A model generated the notes under the pieces. The model saw only the letters and a list, made by a program, of their open reading frames with translations. It was not told where the DNA came from and did not search any database. Source: Acidobacteriota bacterium (GTDB lineage Bacteria > Acidobacteriota > Blastocatellia > Pyrinomonadales > Pyrinomonadaceae). Taken from it: DNA of 50,619 nt. The stretch spans positions 1-50,619 of the forward strand of contig JAJPKD010000059.1 of assembly GCA_021323895.1 (NCBI GenBank), in the 5' to 3' direction. The position numbers were made by a program, and so were the translations under genes. Below are positions 23,196 to 31,988 of this stretch, in pieces (the stretch's first letter is position 1; the number at the start of each line of letters is the position of its first letter).

Positions 23196-23669
23196 ATGAA
23201 AGTTAAGGAAGTGATGACGCTGGATGCGAAGGCAATTTGGTTAACTGAAAGCCTCGCCGAGGCAGCCAAAGAGATGTGGGAGCACGACTGCGGGATCCTG
23301 CCGATCATCAAGGACCGAAGAGTCGTCGGCATGATAACCGATCGGGACATCTGCATGGCAACTGCGATGAAAGATCGCAACCCGTCAAGCATTTCGGTCG
23401 AAGAAGTAATGACCGGAGCCGTGTTTTCGGCCAAGCCTGACGAAGATGTCGAGCACGCGCTGGAAACTATGCGGGAACACAAGATTCGCCGGCTGCCGGT
23501 GCTGAATAAGAAAGGAGAATTGGAAGGGATTCTCTCGATGAACGACATTGTGATGCACGCGAAAACTCGCAATGGAAAGAAGCCGCCAATCGACTACTCG
23601 GATGTAGTCAAAACGTATCAGGCCATTTGCACGCATCCACTGCCGATGAAGAAAGCAGCAACGACTTAA
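23196..23669 (+). CDS. Two-CBS-domain protein
   Basis: The 157-residue cytoplasmic protein is made of a CBS pair: the first at about 7-60 with 'GILPIIKDRRVVGMITDRDI' and the second at about 72-127 with 'IRRLPVLNKKGELEGILSMNDI'. CBS pairs bind adenosyl nucleotides and usually act as regulatory modules. A strong AAGGAGG ribosome site precedes the ATG. No catalytic domain is attached and no target is apparent among its neighbours. Confidence 0.9.
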   Translation: MKVKEVMTLDAKAIWLTESLAEAAKEMWEHDCGILPIIKDRRVVGMITDRDICMATAMKDRNPSSISVEEVMTGAVFSAKPDEDVEHALETMREHKIRRLPVLNKKGELEGILSMNDIVMHAKTRNGKKPPIDYSDVVKTYQAICTHPLPMKKAATT

Positions 23670-23741
23670 TCGGTGCAGCGATGTCGATCTGATAGCAGGT
23701 AAACAATGGCTTTGTTCCAAAAAAGAAAGGAGGTTCAAGCC

Positions 23742-24371
23742 ATGACGAAATTATTGAAGGTACGACCTGGACTAGTCGCGATAGCGATGCTGTCTGCGCT
23801 TCTCCTAATCGGCGGATCGCTTTTGATGACGAGATCGACGGCATCCGCGCGCAGCAATGTCCCGTACGCAAATTGGGATTGCCAATTCGAGGCGAACACC
23901 TACGGCTCGCTGCAATCGACGAACATCTATCTGAGAAACAATTCACAGATCACGCTAGCGTCCGACGATCAAAAAGGCGGCCGCACCTGGACCACGTTGC
24001 CGCAAGTCTTTCAGCACGGGAGTGGCACGTCACCCAAGACCGACCTGCCGCTGCCGAATGGCACCTTCAAGGTGATCATGAAAGTCAGGCTCGCCGGCAC
24101 CAAGACCGGCTTCGTTTGGTTCTCGAAACGCAACGTAGTGAGGCTTGAAGTTCACGACGGCAGCGCGAGTGGTCCAATCGTGGCATCGACCACTATCGAT
24201 CGGACCGTCAGCAGCCCAACCGACATGACTATGACAACGAATGTCTTCAGTCCGAATCAGCCGGTGGACTCATTCCGCAACTACTACATCATGATCTTCT
24301 TCGACAAATACGACGGGAACGCTTCGAACGATGGTCAGTGTGGTCTGCAGATTACGGTGAGGTCGATTTAG
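23742..24371 (+). CDS. Exported protein of unknown function
   Basis: The 209-residue protein has a signal peptide (hydrophobic residues 12-30, ending near Ala-Ser-Ala). The beta-rich mature part has two cysteines (near residues 47 and 202) that could form a disulfide. I do not recognise the family. The ATG at 23742 was chosen over one at 23706 because AAAGGAGG directly precedes it. A hairpin after the gene suggests that it forms its own unit. Confidence 0.65.
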   Translation: MTKLLKVRPGLVAIAMLSALLLIGGSLLMTRSTASARSNVPYANWDCQFEANTYGSLQSTNIYLRNNSQITLASDDQKGGRTWTTLPQVFQHGSGTSPKTDLPLPNGTFKVIMKVRLAGTKTGFVWFSKRNVVRLEVHDGSASGPIVASTTIDRTVSSPTDMTMTTNVFSPNQPVDSFRNYYIMIFFDKYDGNASNDGQCGLQITVRSI

Positions 24372-24407
24372 CCTTAACGCAAGCGCCGACTTTTTCCTGA
24401 CAGCGAG

Positions 24408-24427
24408 CGGGGCTCTTTCACGAGCCC
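24408..24427 (+). terminator. Hairpin after the exported-protein gene
   Basis: GGGGCTC (24408-24414), a 6-base loop and GAGCCCC (24421-24427) form a perfect 7-base-pair GC-rich stem 37 bases after the stop, extendable by outer AGCG/CGCT pairing with a bulge. It has no following T-run, so a weak, factor-assisted or processing role is as likely as classical termination. Confidence 0.4.
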
Positions 24428-24479
24428 CACCGCTGCCGCGAAATCAAACCATTAGCAACTCCGAGGAGGAAAACCCGAC

Positions 24480-25493
24480 ATGTTTTGCAGAAAATCTCTA
24501 TTGTTGGCGGTGATTGGGTTCACGCTAATCGTCCTGATCAACTCCGCGGCTTTGGCCCAGCAAACAATCACCTGGGGCACTCAGGCTGATTCGTCTCGGG
24601 GCCGTAACGGCCAGCAACTCACATTCATCTGTCCGGGCGGCGGAGCGATCAGCAGCCGGGTCTGGGGCACGAACGTTTACACGGACGATTCTTCGATTTG
24701 CTCGGCCGCGGTGCACGCGGGTTACATCCAAGCCGCGCGCGGTGGCACCGTGACGATCGAAATCAGAGCCGGTCAAGCATCCTATCAAGGCGTCACGCGC
24801 AATGGCGTTACCAGCAGAGACTATGGCTCATGGCCAGGAAGTTTCGTATTCGTCGGACGAGTCAGCGGCAGCTCAAACATCAACTGGGCAGCGCAGGCAG
24901 ATTCGTTGCGAGGCCGCACCGTCCAACGATATACATTCAGTTGTCCGCCAGGTGGACCGGCCAGCGGCCGACTATGGGGAACCGATCTTTACACTGATGA
25001 CTCGTCGATCTGCACGGCTGGTGTTCACGCGGGCGTGATTACGATCGCGCGTGGCGGCAACGTCACGATCGAGATTCGACCGGGCGCAGGTTCATATCGC
25101 GGCACGCGACGCAACGGAATCGATAGCCGAGAATATGGTTCGTATGCCGGCAGCTTTGTCGTGGTCGGCGCCCGCACAACGCCAGGCCATCCCGAGCAGC
25201 AGATCAACTGGGGCACTGATGCGACGTCATTGCGTGGCCGTAACGGACAGCGTTTTGCATTTTCGTGCCCATCAGGCGGAGCCATCAGCGGGCGCGTTTG
25301 GGGAACGGATCTTTACACCGATGATTCCTCGATTTGTTCGGCCGCGGTTCATGCCGGAGTGATCGGGCTTGGCGGCGGGAACGTCACGATCGAGATTCGT
25401 CCCGGCGCAGCCTCGTATCAAGGTACGCGTCGCAACGGCGTGGCAACCAACGGCTATGGCGGATGGAGCGGCAGTTATGTATTTGTGAGGTAA
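24480..25493 (+). CDS. Exported protein with three tandem LCCL domains
   Basis: The 337-residue protein has a signal peptide (ends Ala-Leu-Ala-Gln, residue 26) and three repeats of about 100 residues (about 28-125, 133-231 and 240-337). Each carries the LCCL-domain core 'WGTxxYTDDSSIC' followed by 'AxVHAG', with paired cysteines. LCCL domains are adhesive or lipid-binding modules first known in eukaryotic extracellular proteins. The repeats are nearly identical in their core, pointing to recent internal duplication. A GAGGAGG ribosome site precedes the ATG. Its location is probably periplasmic or extracellular. Confidence 0.85.
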   Translation: MFCRKSLLLAVIGFTLIVLINSAALAQQTITWGTQADSSRGRNGQQLTFICPGGGAISSRVWGTNVYTDDSSICSAAVHAGYIQAARGGTVTIEIRAGQASYQGVTRNGVTSRDYGSWPGSFVFVGRVSGSSNINWAAQADSLRGRTVQRYTFSCPPGGPASGRLWGTDLYTDDSSICTAGVHAGVITIARGGNVTIEIRPGAGSYRGTRRNGIDSREYGSYAGSFVVVGARTTPGHPEQQINWGTDATSLRGRNGQRFAFSCPSGGAISGRVWGTDLYTDDSSICSAAVHAGVIGLGGGNVTIEIRPGAASYQGTRRNGVATNGYGGWSGSYVFVR

Positions 25494-25542
25494 ACTAATA
25501 GTCTCAAGATGATGCTCAAAATTAACCGAGGTCGAGCCGCGC

Positions 25543-26787
25543 ATGAGTGACTCGACCTCTGCTCCAACCATCCTCTGCATCGCCAGTTTTTTCAAAGGCA
25601 ACGAATTTATTCGGGGAGCTCGCCGGCAAGGCGCGGGCGTCGTATTGCTGACGCGCGAGAAACTGCTGGACCGAGAATGGGCGCGCGAATCGCTTGACGA
25701 GTTGCTAGCGATTCCGGGCAAGACGAGCGTGTCTGCCTATTTGATGGCGGCTACGCACGTCGCACGCACAAGGCAAATCTCGCGCGTCGTCGCACTGGAA
25801 GAATATGACATCGTCACAGCGGCGCACATCCGCGAGCATCTCTGCGTGCCGGGAATGGGCGCGACGACCGCGCGTTGCTTTCAGGACAAGCTGGCGATGC
25901 GCGCGAAAGGCCGTTCGCTCCGATTGCCACAGCCAGACTTTGTTCAGCTCGTTAACTACGAGGCGATCGATCAATTCATGAAGCGCAACTCGCCGCCATG
26001 GATGTTGAAACCACGCATAGGAGCCTCATCGATGGGCATGAGGAAGCTTCACGATCCAGAACAAGTTTGGAGTGCCATTCGCGAGTTAGACGCGCGCGCC
26101 GAAATGCACGAGCGATCCGATTTTCATCTGCTCGAAAAGTACGAGCCGGGAAATGTCTATCACGTCGATTCGCTAATCGTCGAAGGCAAAATCGTTTTCA
26201 CGAACGTGGCGCAATACGGCGCGCCGCCATTCGACGTCGCACACGGCGGCGGCGTCACGACTTCCGGCACCGTTCCCTACACTTCGAAGACGCGAAAAGA
26301 CTTACTCGCGCTGAACGCAAAGCTCTTGATTGGATTCGGCATCGATCGCGGCGTAACCCACGCGGAATTCATCGAGCGAGCCGAGTCAAAGCCGAATAAA
26401 GATCGGTTTTACTTCCTCGAAGTCGCGGCCCGCGTAGGCGGCGCTTTCACGGCTGAGACAATCGAGGCTGCCACCGGAATCAACGTGTGGCGCGAATGGG
26501 CCAGCATCGAATCGGCAACCGACGAACGGCCTTATCGTCTTCCCAAGACTCGCAAAGAATTTGGCGGCATCGCGATGTCGCTCGCGCGACAGGAACAGCC
26601 CGACACCTCAACCTATGACGATGCCGAAATCGTCTTGCGAGTATCAAAGCCCAATCACGTAGGACTCATCGTTCGCTGCAAGCGCCACAAGCGAATGCTC
26701 GAATTGCTCGATCAATACATCGCGCGTTTCAACCACGACTTCACGGCGGCGCTGCCTGCCGAAGAACGCGCCGAGCAGCATTTGTAG
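25543..26787 (+). CDS. ATP-grasp family ligase-like protein
   Basis: A 414-residue cytoplasmic protein with ATP-grasp architecture: an N-terminal Rossmann-like domain ('ILCIASFFKGNEFIRGA'), a lid/substrate region near 120-150 with 'FQDKLAMR', the ATP-binding 'PPWMLKPRIGASSMGM' near residue 151 and the metal-binding 'FYFLEVAARVGGAF' near 290. ATP-grasp enzymes join carboxylates to amines via acyl-phosphates. Similar stand-alone proteins are annotated only at superfamily level, and no adjacent substrate or peptide gene indicates what is joined. It appears to be monocistronic. Confidence 0.82.
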   Translation: MSDSTSAPTILCIASFFKGNEFIRGARRQGAGVVLLTREKLLDREWARESLDELLAIPGKTSVSAYLMAATHVARTRQISRVVALEEYDIVTAAHIREHLCVPGMGATTARCFQDKLAMRAKGRSLRLPQPDFVQLVNYEAIDQFMKRNSPPWMLKPRIGASSMGMRKLHDPEQVWSAIRELDARAEMHERSDFHLLEKYEPGNVYHVDSLIVEGKIVFTNVAQYGAPPFDVAHGGGVTTSGTVPYTSKTRKDLLALNAKLLIGFGIDRGVTHAEFIERAESKPNKDRFYFLEVAARVGGAFTAETIEAATGINVWREWASIESATDERPYRLPKTRKEFGGIAMSLARQEQPDTSTYDDAEIVLRVSKPNHVGLIVRCKRHKRMLELLDQYIARFNHDFTAALPAEERAEQHL

Positions 26788-27062
26788 TTCACCGACGCTT
26801 CACGTTCAGTCGCAAAAATTCGCAGGCCCTTGGGTAAAGTCTCGCCAATTGTCAAGACTCATTCCGGACTCGAACATAGATCGCGAGCATTTTCGTCAAC
26901 TAATGCGAACTTCCACGGCGGCACGGTAGCTGCGTCTTTGTAACAAACGAAATTTTCCGCAGGCACATGAATCGTCGCGCTTCACGATCGGGGAGCGCGC
27001 GTCATCGTGCCTATTCGGCCTGCTCATTGAAGTCAACAGTCTCACTCAAAGGAGGTCCCGAC

Positions 27063-27170
27063 ATGAGACGATTATTCATTACAACGTGTTTCGTGGACTT
27101 TGCCTTCCTCTCGAACAGTGCAGCATCGAATCCCCCATCCGCGACGCAGGACAACATAAATACAACTTGA
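27063..27170 (+). CDS. Small exported-peptide candidate
   Basis: A 35-codon frame with an excellent AAAGGAGGT ribosome site. It encodes a short basic N-terminus, a hydrophobic stretch and an Ser-Ala-Ala-Ser cleavage-like site, then a 15-residue polar tail. It may be a true short secreted peptide or the leftover start of a decayed secreted-protein gene. No homologous family is recognised. Confidence 0.35.
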   Translation: MRRLFITTCFVDFAFLSNSAASNPPSATQDNINTT

Positions 27171-27205
27171 AATTCCGATATTCACGTGTACGGAAGGGAG
27201 CAACC

Positions 27206-27661
27206 ATGGACAAGCGACAAACTGTTAGAAGGTTAGACGTATTCTTAATTGTCATCTTCCTTGTCGCGGTCCTCCTCTTGGTTTGGGTCGTGACCGCAGA
27301 AGGACCCAAAGGCAATTACTACGCTTACGTGTTCGGCTACGGCAACACGATCACCATGATGGACCGCCAAGTCGCAGAGCTATACAGCAAGGAGTTCGGC
27401 GCCGAGATAACTCCGGGTATTTATCTGGTCAATAAGCAAGGCGAGTTGGTAAGCCCCGTGGCGGGTGGATTGAAGATGGCGCTCCAAGGGTTGTCCGGCG
27501 GCGGCCGTAGAGAGTTAGAAATCGGACTAAGCGGTGTTCGAGTTGGGCTTAAGTTCAACTCGCTGGGACTCGCGGCCCTGATCATTCTCCCGCTGCTCTT
27601 GATCAGTCTCGTCGGGTTTCGACTCGTTCGATCGAGAAGATTGGTGGGCAGCGGCGGCTGA
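27206..27661 (+). CDS. Two-helix membrane protein of unknown function
   Basis: A 151-residue protein with one transmembrane helix at residues 12-30, an extracytoplasmic segment of about 85 residues containing 'GIYLVNKQGELVSPVAGG', and a second helix near 120-142 with a basic cytoplasmic end. The ATG at 27206 has a GAAGGGAG ribosome site. The next gene encodes a shorter protein of the same plan, so the two may be diverged partners. Function unknown. Confidence 0.65.
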   Translation: MDKRQTVRRLDVFLIVIFLVAVLLLVWVVTAEGPKGNYYAYVFGYGNTITMMDRQVAELYSKEFGAEITPGIYLVNKQGELVSPVAGGLKMALQGLSGGGRRELEIGLSGVRVGLKFNSLGLAALIILPLLLISLVGFRLVRSRRLVGSGG

Positions 27662-27683
27662 ATATCTGAACAGAGGAAGGAAT

Positions 27684-28001
27684 ATGAAAAAAGCGGCTCT
27701 TCTGATTGTTATTGTTTTGGGTTTGGTACTCGAGGTCATCGTCCTGATCAGCGTTCAGGATACAAAGAGAAAAGTCTCAGAGGGTGGAGACATATTTCAT
27801 AACCAGGTCGAGGGCCTTCCCATGAATGTTGGTGGCGAAAAGAGGGTGCTATCCAAGGGTACTTATGTGGTGACTCGCCAAGGACCCGTCCTATTGTCTC
27901 GATATTGGATTTACGAGTACTGGTACCTCACTACGACTCTGCCAATCGTTCTGGCGCTGGTATCGCTAGGGCTCTTTTTCCGTCGCGCCAAACAAACGTA
28001 G
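27684..28001 (+). CDS. Small two-helix membrane protein, similar in plan to its upstream neighbour
   Basis: The 105-residue protein has a helix at 4-24, an external segment of about 50 residues with 'GTYVVTRQGPVLLSRYW' (compare 'GIYLVNKQGELVSP' next door) and a C-terminal helix at about 80-98. AGGAAGG precedes the ATG, which lies 22 bases after the previous stop. The shared layout and strand pattern suggest common ancestry or a membrane complex; no known domain is recognised. Confidence 0.6.
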   Translation: MKKAALLIVIVLGLVLEVIVLISVQDTKRKVSEGGDIFHNQVEGLPMNVGGEKRVLSKGTYVVTRQGPVLLSRYWIYEYWYLTTTLPIVLALVSLGLFFRRAKQT

Positions 28002-28042
28002 AAGGACGCTGACAAAAGTCCATGAGTTAGGAGGCTACCGAT

Positions 28043-29020
28043 ATGAGCACATGGCTCTGGATTCTAATCGCCGTAGCGGGATTCATCGCGCTCATCGTGA
28101 TTCTTGGCTTGCTGATGCAATCGGCTGAAGCCCGCGCCATGACGCGTATCAAACGTTTCGTCGAAGACAAGAACACCGATGCGCTCGTGAAATTACTCGG
28201 ACACTGGTGGAGTGACCAGATCAAGATCGGCGCGGCTGAGGGACTGGTTGAACTAAACAATCCTTCGACCGTTCCGGCGTTGTTCGAGAATTGGTTGAGG
28301 CCGGGGAATTCGCAGACGGCGCGAATCGGAATTGCTGAAGCAATGGCGAAGATGCCCGGCGACCAAATCGTGCCTGCGTTACTGAAAGAAGTGGATGGCA
28401 AAAGGAAAGATCAGGTAATCGATCTCCTGCGCAAATTCGATCATCCCGAGGCTCGCGCATTCGTCGGGGAAATAGATCAACAGCGCAACGAGGCCCGGGA
28501 AAAGAGCACTCAAGCGCGCGAATTCGTGAAAGGACTGCTTAATGGACCACCGGAAAAAGCCCGCACCACAGTAACGCTTCCGCTGCCACCTGAATTCGGA
28601 AAAGGAAAGGTCGCCGGAAAAATTATCGGCGGCATGCTGACCGGCGGAATGATGGCAGTCACGCAGGAGAAAGTGACGCTTGATGGATATGTAAAGCTGC
28701 CAGAGATGTGCGCGCTCTGCGGGTATTTGCCGGGCAAGGTCGAACGGTCCGCCCGATGCCATTATCAGATTGGATCAGCAGCCTGGGGCCTGACGGGAGT
28801 GAACACAGGGGCAGAAGCATATCTCACGTACAAAGTCTGTACGGCGTGCGGCGGCATCGACGATAAGGCCGCTGCCGTACAGATTTCTTTCGATCGCGAC
28901 GAACAAAAAGAGTGGCGCGCTCACGTGCGCGTACTAAATCCGGAAGTGGCAAAACAAGTTCAGGAGTTGAACGCCGACGTGATCGCGTCTGCGACTGCAA
29001 ACGCGGCCGCGACCAGTTAA
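28043..29020 (+). CDS. Membrane-anchored HEAT-like repeat protein with Cys zinc-binding region
   Basis: A 325-residue protein. One N-terminal membrane helix (4-26) is followed by helical repeats at about 35-145 of HEAT type ('AAEGLVELNNPSTVPALFENW', 'IAEAMAKMPGDQIVPALLKEV'), a basic linker and a C-terminal domain with CALCG (near 226) and CTACGG (near 267). The two Cys pairs would fit one zinc site. Its GAGG ribosome site and 41-base spacing suggest that it shares a transcript with the preceding small membrane proteins. Function not known; a scaffold role is only a guess. Confidence 0.6.
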   Translation: MSTWLWILIAVAGFIALIVILGLLMQSAEARAMTRIKRFVEDKNTDALVKLLGHWWSDQIKIGAAEGLVELNNPSTVPALFENWLRPGNSQTARIGIAEAMAKMPGDQIVPALLKEVDGKRKDQVIDLLRKFDHPEARAFVGEIDQQRNEAREKSTQAREFVKGLLNGPPEKARTTVTLPLPPEFGKGKVAGKIIGGMLTGGMMAVTQEKVTLDGYVKLPEMCALCGYLPGKVERSARCHYQIGSAAWGLTGVNTGAEAYLTYKVCTACGGIDDKAAAVQISFDRDEQKEWRAHVRVLNPEVAKQVQELNADVIASATANAAATS

Positions 29021-29039
29021 CTGCTATCAGGAGGTTTCA

Positions 29040-29630
29040 ATGAGAGTCTTCAGAGGCTTACTTTTGCTGTGCGTGCTCCTTACTCTTGTCGCTTGCAAGC
29101 GCGAAGCAACAGAACAATCGCGTCAAACACCTTCACCGTCGCCGCGGACGTCCGTGACGACTGAGACCAAAACTGCTCATCCAAATCAGGTGCCGGTGTC
29201 TCTGGGAAAAACATCGCCTGAGGCCGCGCCTTTGAACCCGCACATCGCCGAGGCCTACTTGCCAGAGAGCGTCATGCTCGTGCGAACGGCAACTACCGCG
29301 CCGGCGGGCTTTCCCGGAGCGCCCGAACCTCAGAAGGAATCGCCGCCGCCAGGAATGAAGTGGCTGATCGTTATCGTGGAAACGGGCGCGGCACAAGGCG
29401 ACGTATCCATTCCGCTAAATAAGATTCGCCTGATCGATCAGGCTAAGAAACCTTACCGGCTGGTTTCGTTCGGAGCCGGGGAGACCGGCACCTATACCGA
29501 CTTCCGTGAATACGACAAATTCAAAATGGTTGAGCCGCCGAAGCTGATTATGAAGTCGCCGATCGCCGGCAGGCAGGATTTTCTTTTCGCCGTGGCCGCG
29601 AAAGCTGAGGGGCTAACTCTCGAGTTTTGA
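29040..29630 (+). CDS. Lipoprotein of unknown function
   Basis: This 196-residue protein has a lipoprotein signal ending L-V-A-C (Cys 19), a Ser/Thr/Pro-rich tether to about residue 60, then a beta-rich domain of about 120 residues resembling extracytoplasmic immunoglobulin-like domains of the DUF4352 type. An AGGAGG ribosome site precedes the ATG, 19 bases after the HEAT-like gene, so it probably ends that operon. Confidence 0.65.
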   Translation: MRVFRGLLLLCVLLTLVACKREATEQSRQTPSPSPRTSVTTETKTAHPNQVPVSLGKTSPEAAPLNPHIAEAYLPESVMLVRTATTAPAGFPGAPEPQKESPPPGMKWLIVIVETGAAQGDVSIPLNKIRLIDQAKKPYRLVSFGAGETGTYTDFREYDKFKMVEPPKLIMKSPIAGRQDFLFAVAAKAEGLTLEF

Positions 29631-29679
29631 ACGGCGGAGGCGGAAAATCAAAGAAGCCGGAATGAGGACTGTGTGAGTT

Positions 29680-30180
29680 TCATCCTCTGAATGATCGGCT
29701 AATCGTCGCAGTGATTGAATCGAAGCTTGCTTTCTGGCTTTGATCGTATTCGATGCGGAATGTTTTGAATACGCCGCGACGCAGAAATGTCTTCTGATAG
29801 AAGACGCGATTGCCGTCAACGCCCGACACGACGAACCAATCGGCGCGCAGCACCTGATAAGTTATCGTGCGATTCGGATGCTCCGCGGCGCTAGTCTCGC
29901 CCTGATAGACTTGGCGCAGCGTTTGATCCAGCGCATTGTTCGATCCATAGACAAGCATCTCGACGCTGCCGTCTTTTGATAGAAACTTCTGCCCGTCGCC
30001 GTTCGCGGCCTCGACCTGTGGAATCAAGACATTCGCCGGATACGAGATTGAATAATCGAACCTGGCGTTGCGATAGGTGCGATAACCGGCTTGCGCTCGT
30101 GCCTCGGATGACAGCGGCAGGGCGACCGCCAAAACTATCAAGCAGAGCAAAAGCAAAATGCTGAGACTAAGTTTCTGCAT
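29680..30180 (-). CDS. Small exported protein
   Basis: The 166-residue protein has a long signal peptide (residues 1-30, Ala-Arg-Ala-Gln end) and a mature part with the 'RFDYSISYPANVL' opening seen in many small secreted proteins related to PsbP-like folds. The ATG at 30180 was chosen because the signal peptide starts there; further upstream the frame runs into repeat DNA. It lies downstream of asnA on the same strand, separated by an inverted repeat. Confidence 0.6.
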   Translation of the reverse strand: MQKLSLSILLLLCLIVLAVALPLSSEARAQAGYRTYRNARFDYSISYPANVLIPQVEAANGDGQKFLSKDGSVEMLVYGSNNALDQTLRQVYQGETSAAEHPNRTITYQVLRADWFVVSGVDGNRVFYQKTFLRRGVFKTFRIEYDQSQKASFDSITATISRSFRG

Positions 30181-30208
30181 ATCTTGATCTCTTTGTGCCT
30201 CCGTGAAT

Positions 30209-30267
30209 CCTCTGTTTGTCTGTGGTGATTCTTCCGCAAGCAAATACTTACCACAGAGGCACAGAGG
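30209..30267. repeat. Low-complexity inverted repeat after asnA
   Basis: CCTCTGTTTGTCTGTGGT (30209-30226) and ACCACAGAGGCACAGAGG (30250-30267) pair with three mismatches. Related CACAGAG units continue on both sides. It sits between asnA and the next gene and could act as a transcript-end hairpin for the BMC operon. Confidence 0.55.
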
Positions 30268-30294
30268 ACGCACAGAGACGCGGATGGGATGAGA

Positions 30295-31440
30295 TTACTC
30301 CAGCACGTGAATATTTTTCTCCGCGCAGATCTCTTTCAAAATCTTCGGCCAGACCGTGACGCTGACTTCGCCCAGATGCGCCTTGCGTAACAGCAGCATC
30401 ACTGTGCGCGATTGGCCAATGCCGCCACCGATGCTGAGCGGCAATTCGTTATTAATGATCGCCTGATGGTAAGGCAGCTTCAGGAAATCAAGTTGTTTTG
30501 TGATTTCAAGCTGCTGCCTCAGAGTTTCGGCATTCACGCGAATTCCCATCGAACTCAGTTCATGCCGGCGACGCGTCACTGGATTCCAAACGAGGATGTC
30601 GCCGTTCAAGCCGTGCATGGTGTCGCCGTTATTGCCGCCGGTTGGCGTAACCCAATCGTCATAATCCGCGGCGCGCATCTCGTGCGGGTAGCCGTCTTTC
30701 AGCACCCAACCAATGCCATAGATGAACACCGCTGGAAATTCCTGAAGGATCGCGGTCTCCCGCTGCTTGCGTGGCAGGTTCGGATAACGATCGAGAATCT
30801 CTTCCGCATGCAGGAACGTCAGATCGTCCGGCAGCGGCGGATATTTGTCTGATTTCAACTGCGGGAACAGGCCATGGATGTATTCCTCCGCGCCCTTGAT
30901 GACTTTCCAAATTGATTCCACCGTCTTGCGCAGATAATCGAGATTACGATCAGCAGCGGTGATCGCTTTCTCCCAATCCCACTGATCGACATAAGCGCTG
31001 TGATCGTGATCAAGAAAATAATCTTTCCGCACGGCGCGCATGTCGGTGATGATGCCTTCGCCGGGATGCATGCCGAATTGTTTAAGCGCGACGCGTTTCC
31101 ATTTGGTCGCCGCCTGCACGACCTGCGCGTCAATCGGATGCGTGTCGCGATCGTTCGAGATATGAAACTGAATTGGCGTGCGCGAGCCGTCGCGATCGAG
31201 CATATCGTTGACGCCGCTCTCGACATCGACAATCAGCGGGACTTCGACGCGCATGAGTTTCAGCTCGCGACACAAGTTGTCCTCGATGAAACGCTTGACT
31301 ACCGTGATTGCTTCCTGTGTCTGTTTCGGATCGAGCAGAGAGTTGTAATCGTCCGGTAGAACGCCGGCCAACTCTTCATAGTTCCCGATTCCGGGACCCG
31401 CCAGATCCGCTTTCTTGTCCATGGCCAAATTGGTGCTCAT
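30295..31440 (-). CDS. asnA: Asparagine synthetase A (aspartate-ammonia ligase)
   Basis: A 381-residue class-II aminoacyl-tRNA-synthetase-like enzyme that makes asparagine from aspartate, ammonia and ATP. Landmarks shared with AsnA include 'ATKWKRVALKQFG', 'AYVDQWDWE', 'VFIYGIGWVLKDG', 'RAADYDDW', 'LNGDILVWNPV', 'ELSSMGIRVNA' and 'SIGGGIGQSR'. It is about 50 residues longer than the 330-residue E. coli enzyme, mainly through an N-terminal extension. It lies 162 bases downstream of the cupin gene on the BMC strand, so it may be co-transcribed or independent. A role in the microcompartment is not implied by the enzyme itself. Confidence 0.92.
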   Translation of the reverse strand: MSTNLAMDKKADLAGPGIGNYEELAGVLPDDYNSLLDPKQTQEAITVVKRFIEDNLCRELKLMRVEVPLIVDVESGVNDMLDRDGSRTPIQFHISNDRDTHPIDAQVVQAATKWKRVALKQFGMHPGEGIITDMRAVRKDYFLDHDHSAYVDQWDWEKAITAADRNLDYLRKTVESIWKVIKGAEEYIHGLFPQLKSDKYPPLPDDLTFLHAEEILDRYPNLPRKQRETAILQEFPAVFIYGIGWVLKDGYPHEMRAADYDDWVTPTGGNNGDTMHGLNGDILVWNPVTRRRHELSSMGIRVNAETLRQQLEITKQLDFLKLPYHQAIINNELPLSIGGGIGQSRTVMLLLRKAHLGEVSVTVWPKILKEICAEKNIHVLE

Positions 31441-31602
31441 TCTTTTTACCTCGCAGTTGGAATTTCGGGCGCAGTTATAGAGAAATACGGCGGTAATTGT
31501 GGCAACAAATATGCCGACGAATTAGGCTTGGAAAAAGCGCTTTATTGAAGTGGTCTGAGTGGAAAGTTTCGCTGGGGTTGTGCGAAAACTCACAGGCGCT
31601 AG

Positions 31603-31974
31603 CTAGGGTGCCCGTCCAAAATCATCCTGCAAGCGCACGATGTCGTCCTCGCCGAGGTAATTGCCGCGTTGCACTTCGATAAAGACAAGCAGATCTTCGC
31701 CGGGATTCTCAACGCGATGGGCTGAGCCGATCGTGATGTCGATTGCCTCTCCTGCTTCGACGAAGTGATCGTGATCGTCGAGCGTGACTTTCGCCGTACC
31801 GTGTACGACAACCCAATGTTCGGCGCGCTGCGCGTGCTTCTGATAGCTCAGACGCTTGCCTGGTAAGACTTCGATACGTTTGACTTTGAAGTCCTCTCCT
31901 TCATCCAACACGGTGAAAGTTCCCCACGGCCGGCGATCAAACTTCGGTGAGTTGTCGATGGTTTCAGTTGACAT
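31603..31974 (-). CDS. Cupin, mannose-6-phosphate isomerase type II-like
   Basis: The 123-residue single cupin domain opens with 'RPWGTFTVLDEGEDFKVKRIEV'. Metal-site motif 1 (SYQKHAQRAEHWVVVHG) has the His residues and Glu, and motif 2 (GSAHRVENPG) has the last His. This matches the C-terminal cupin of bifunctional mannose-1-phosphate guanylyltransferase/isomerase, here alone. It begins 14 bases after the BMC-H gene stop, so it is in the BMC operon. It may act as a sugar-phosphate isomerase or epimerase; the substrate is not known. Confidence 0.82.
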   Translation of the reverse strand: MSTETIDNSPKFDRRPWGTFTVLDEGEDFKVKRIEVLPGKRLSYQKHAQRAEHWVVVHGTAKVTLDDHDHFVEAGEAIDITIGSAHRVENPGEDLLVFIEVQRGNYLGEDDIVRLQDDFGRAP

Positions 31975-31988
31975 GAGAGTCTCTGGAA

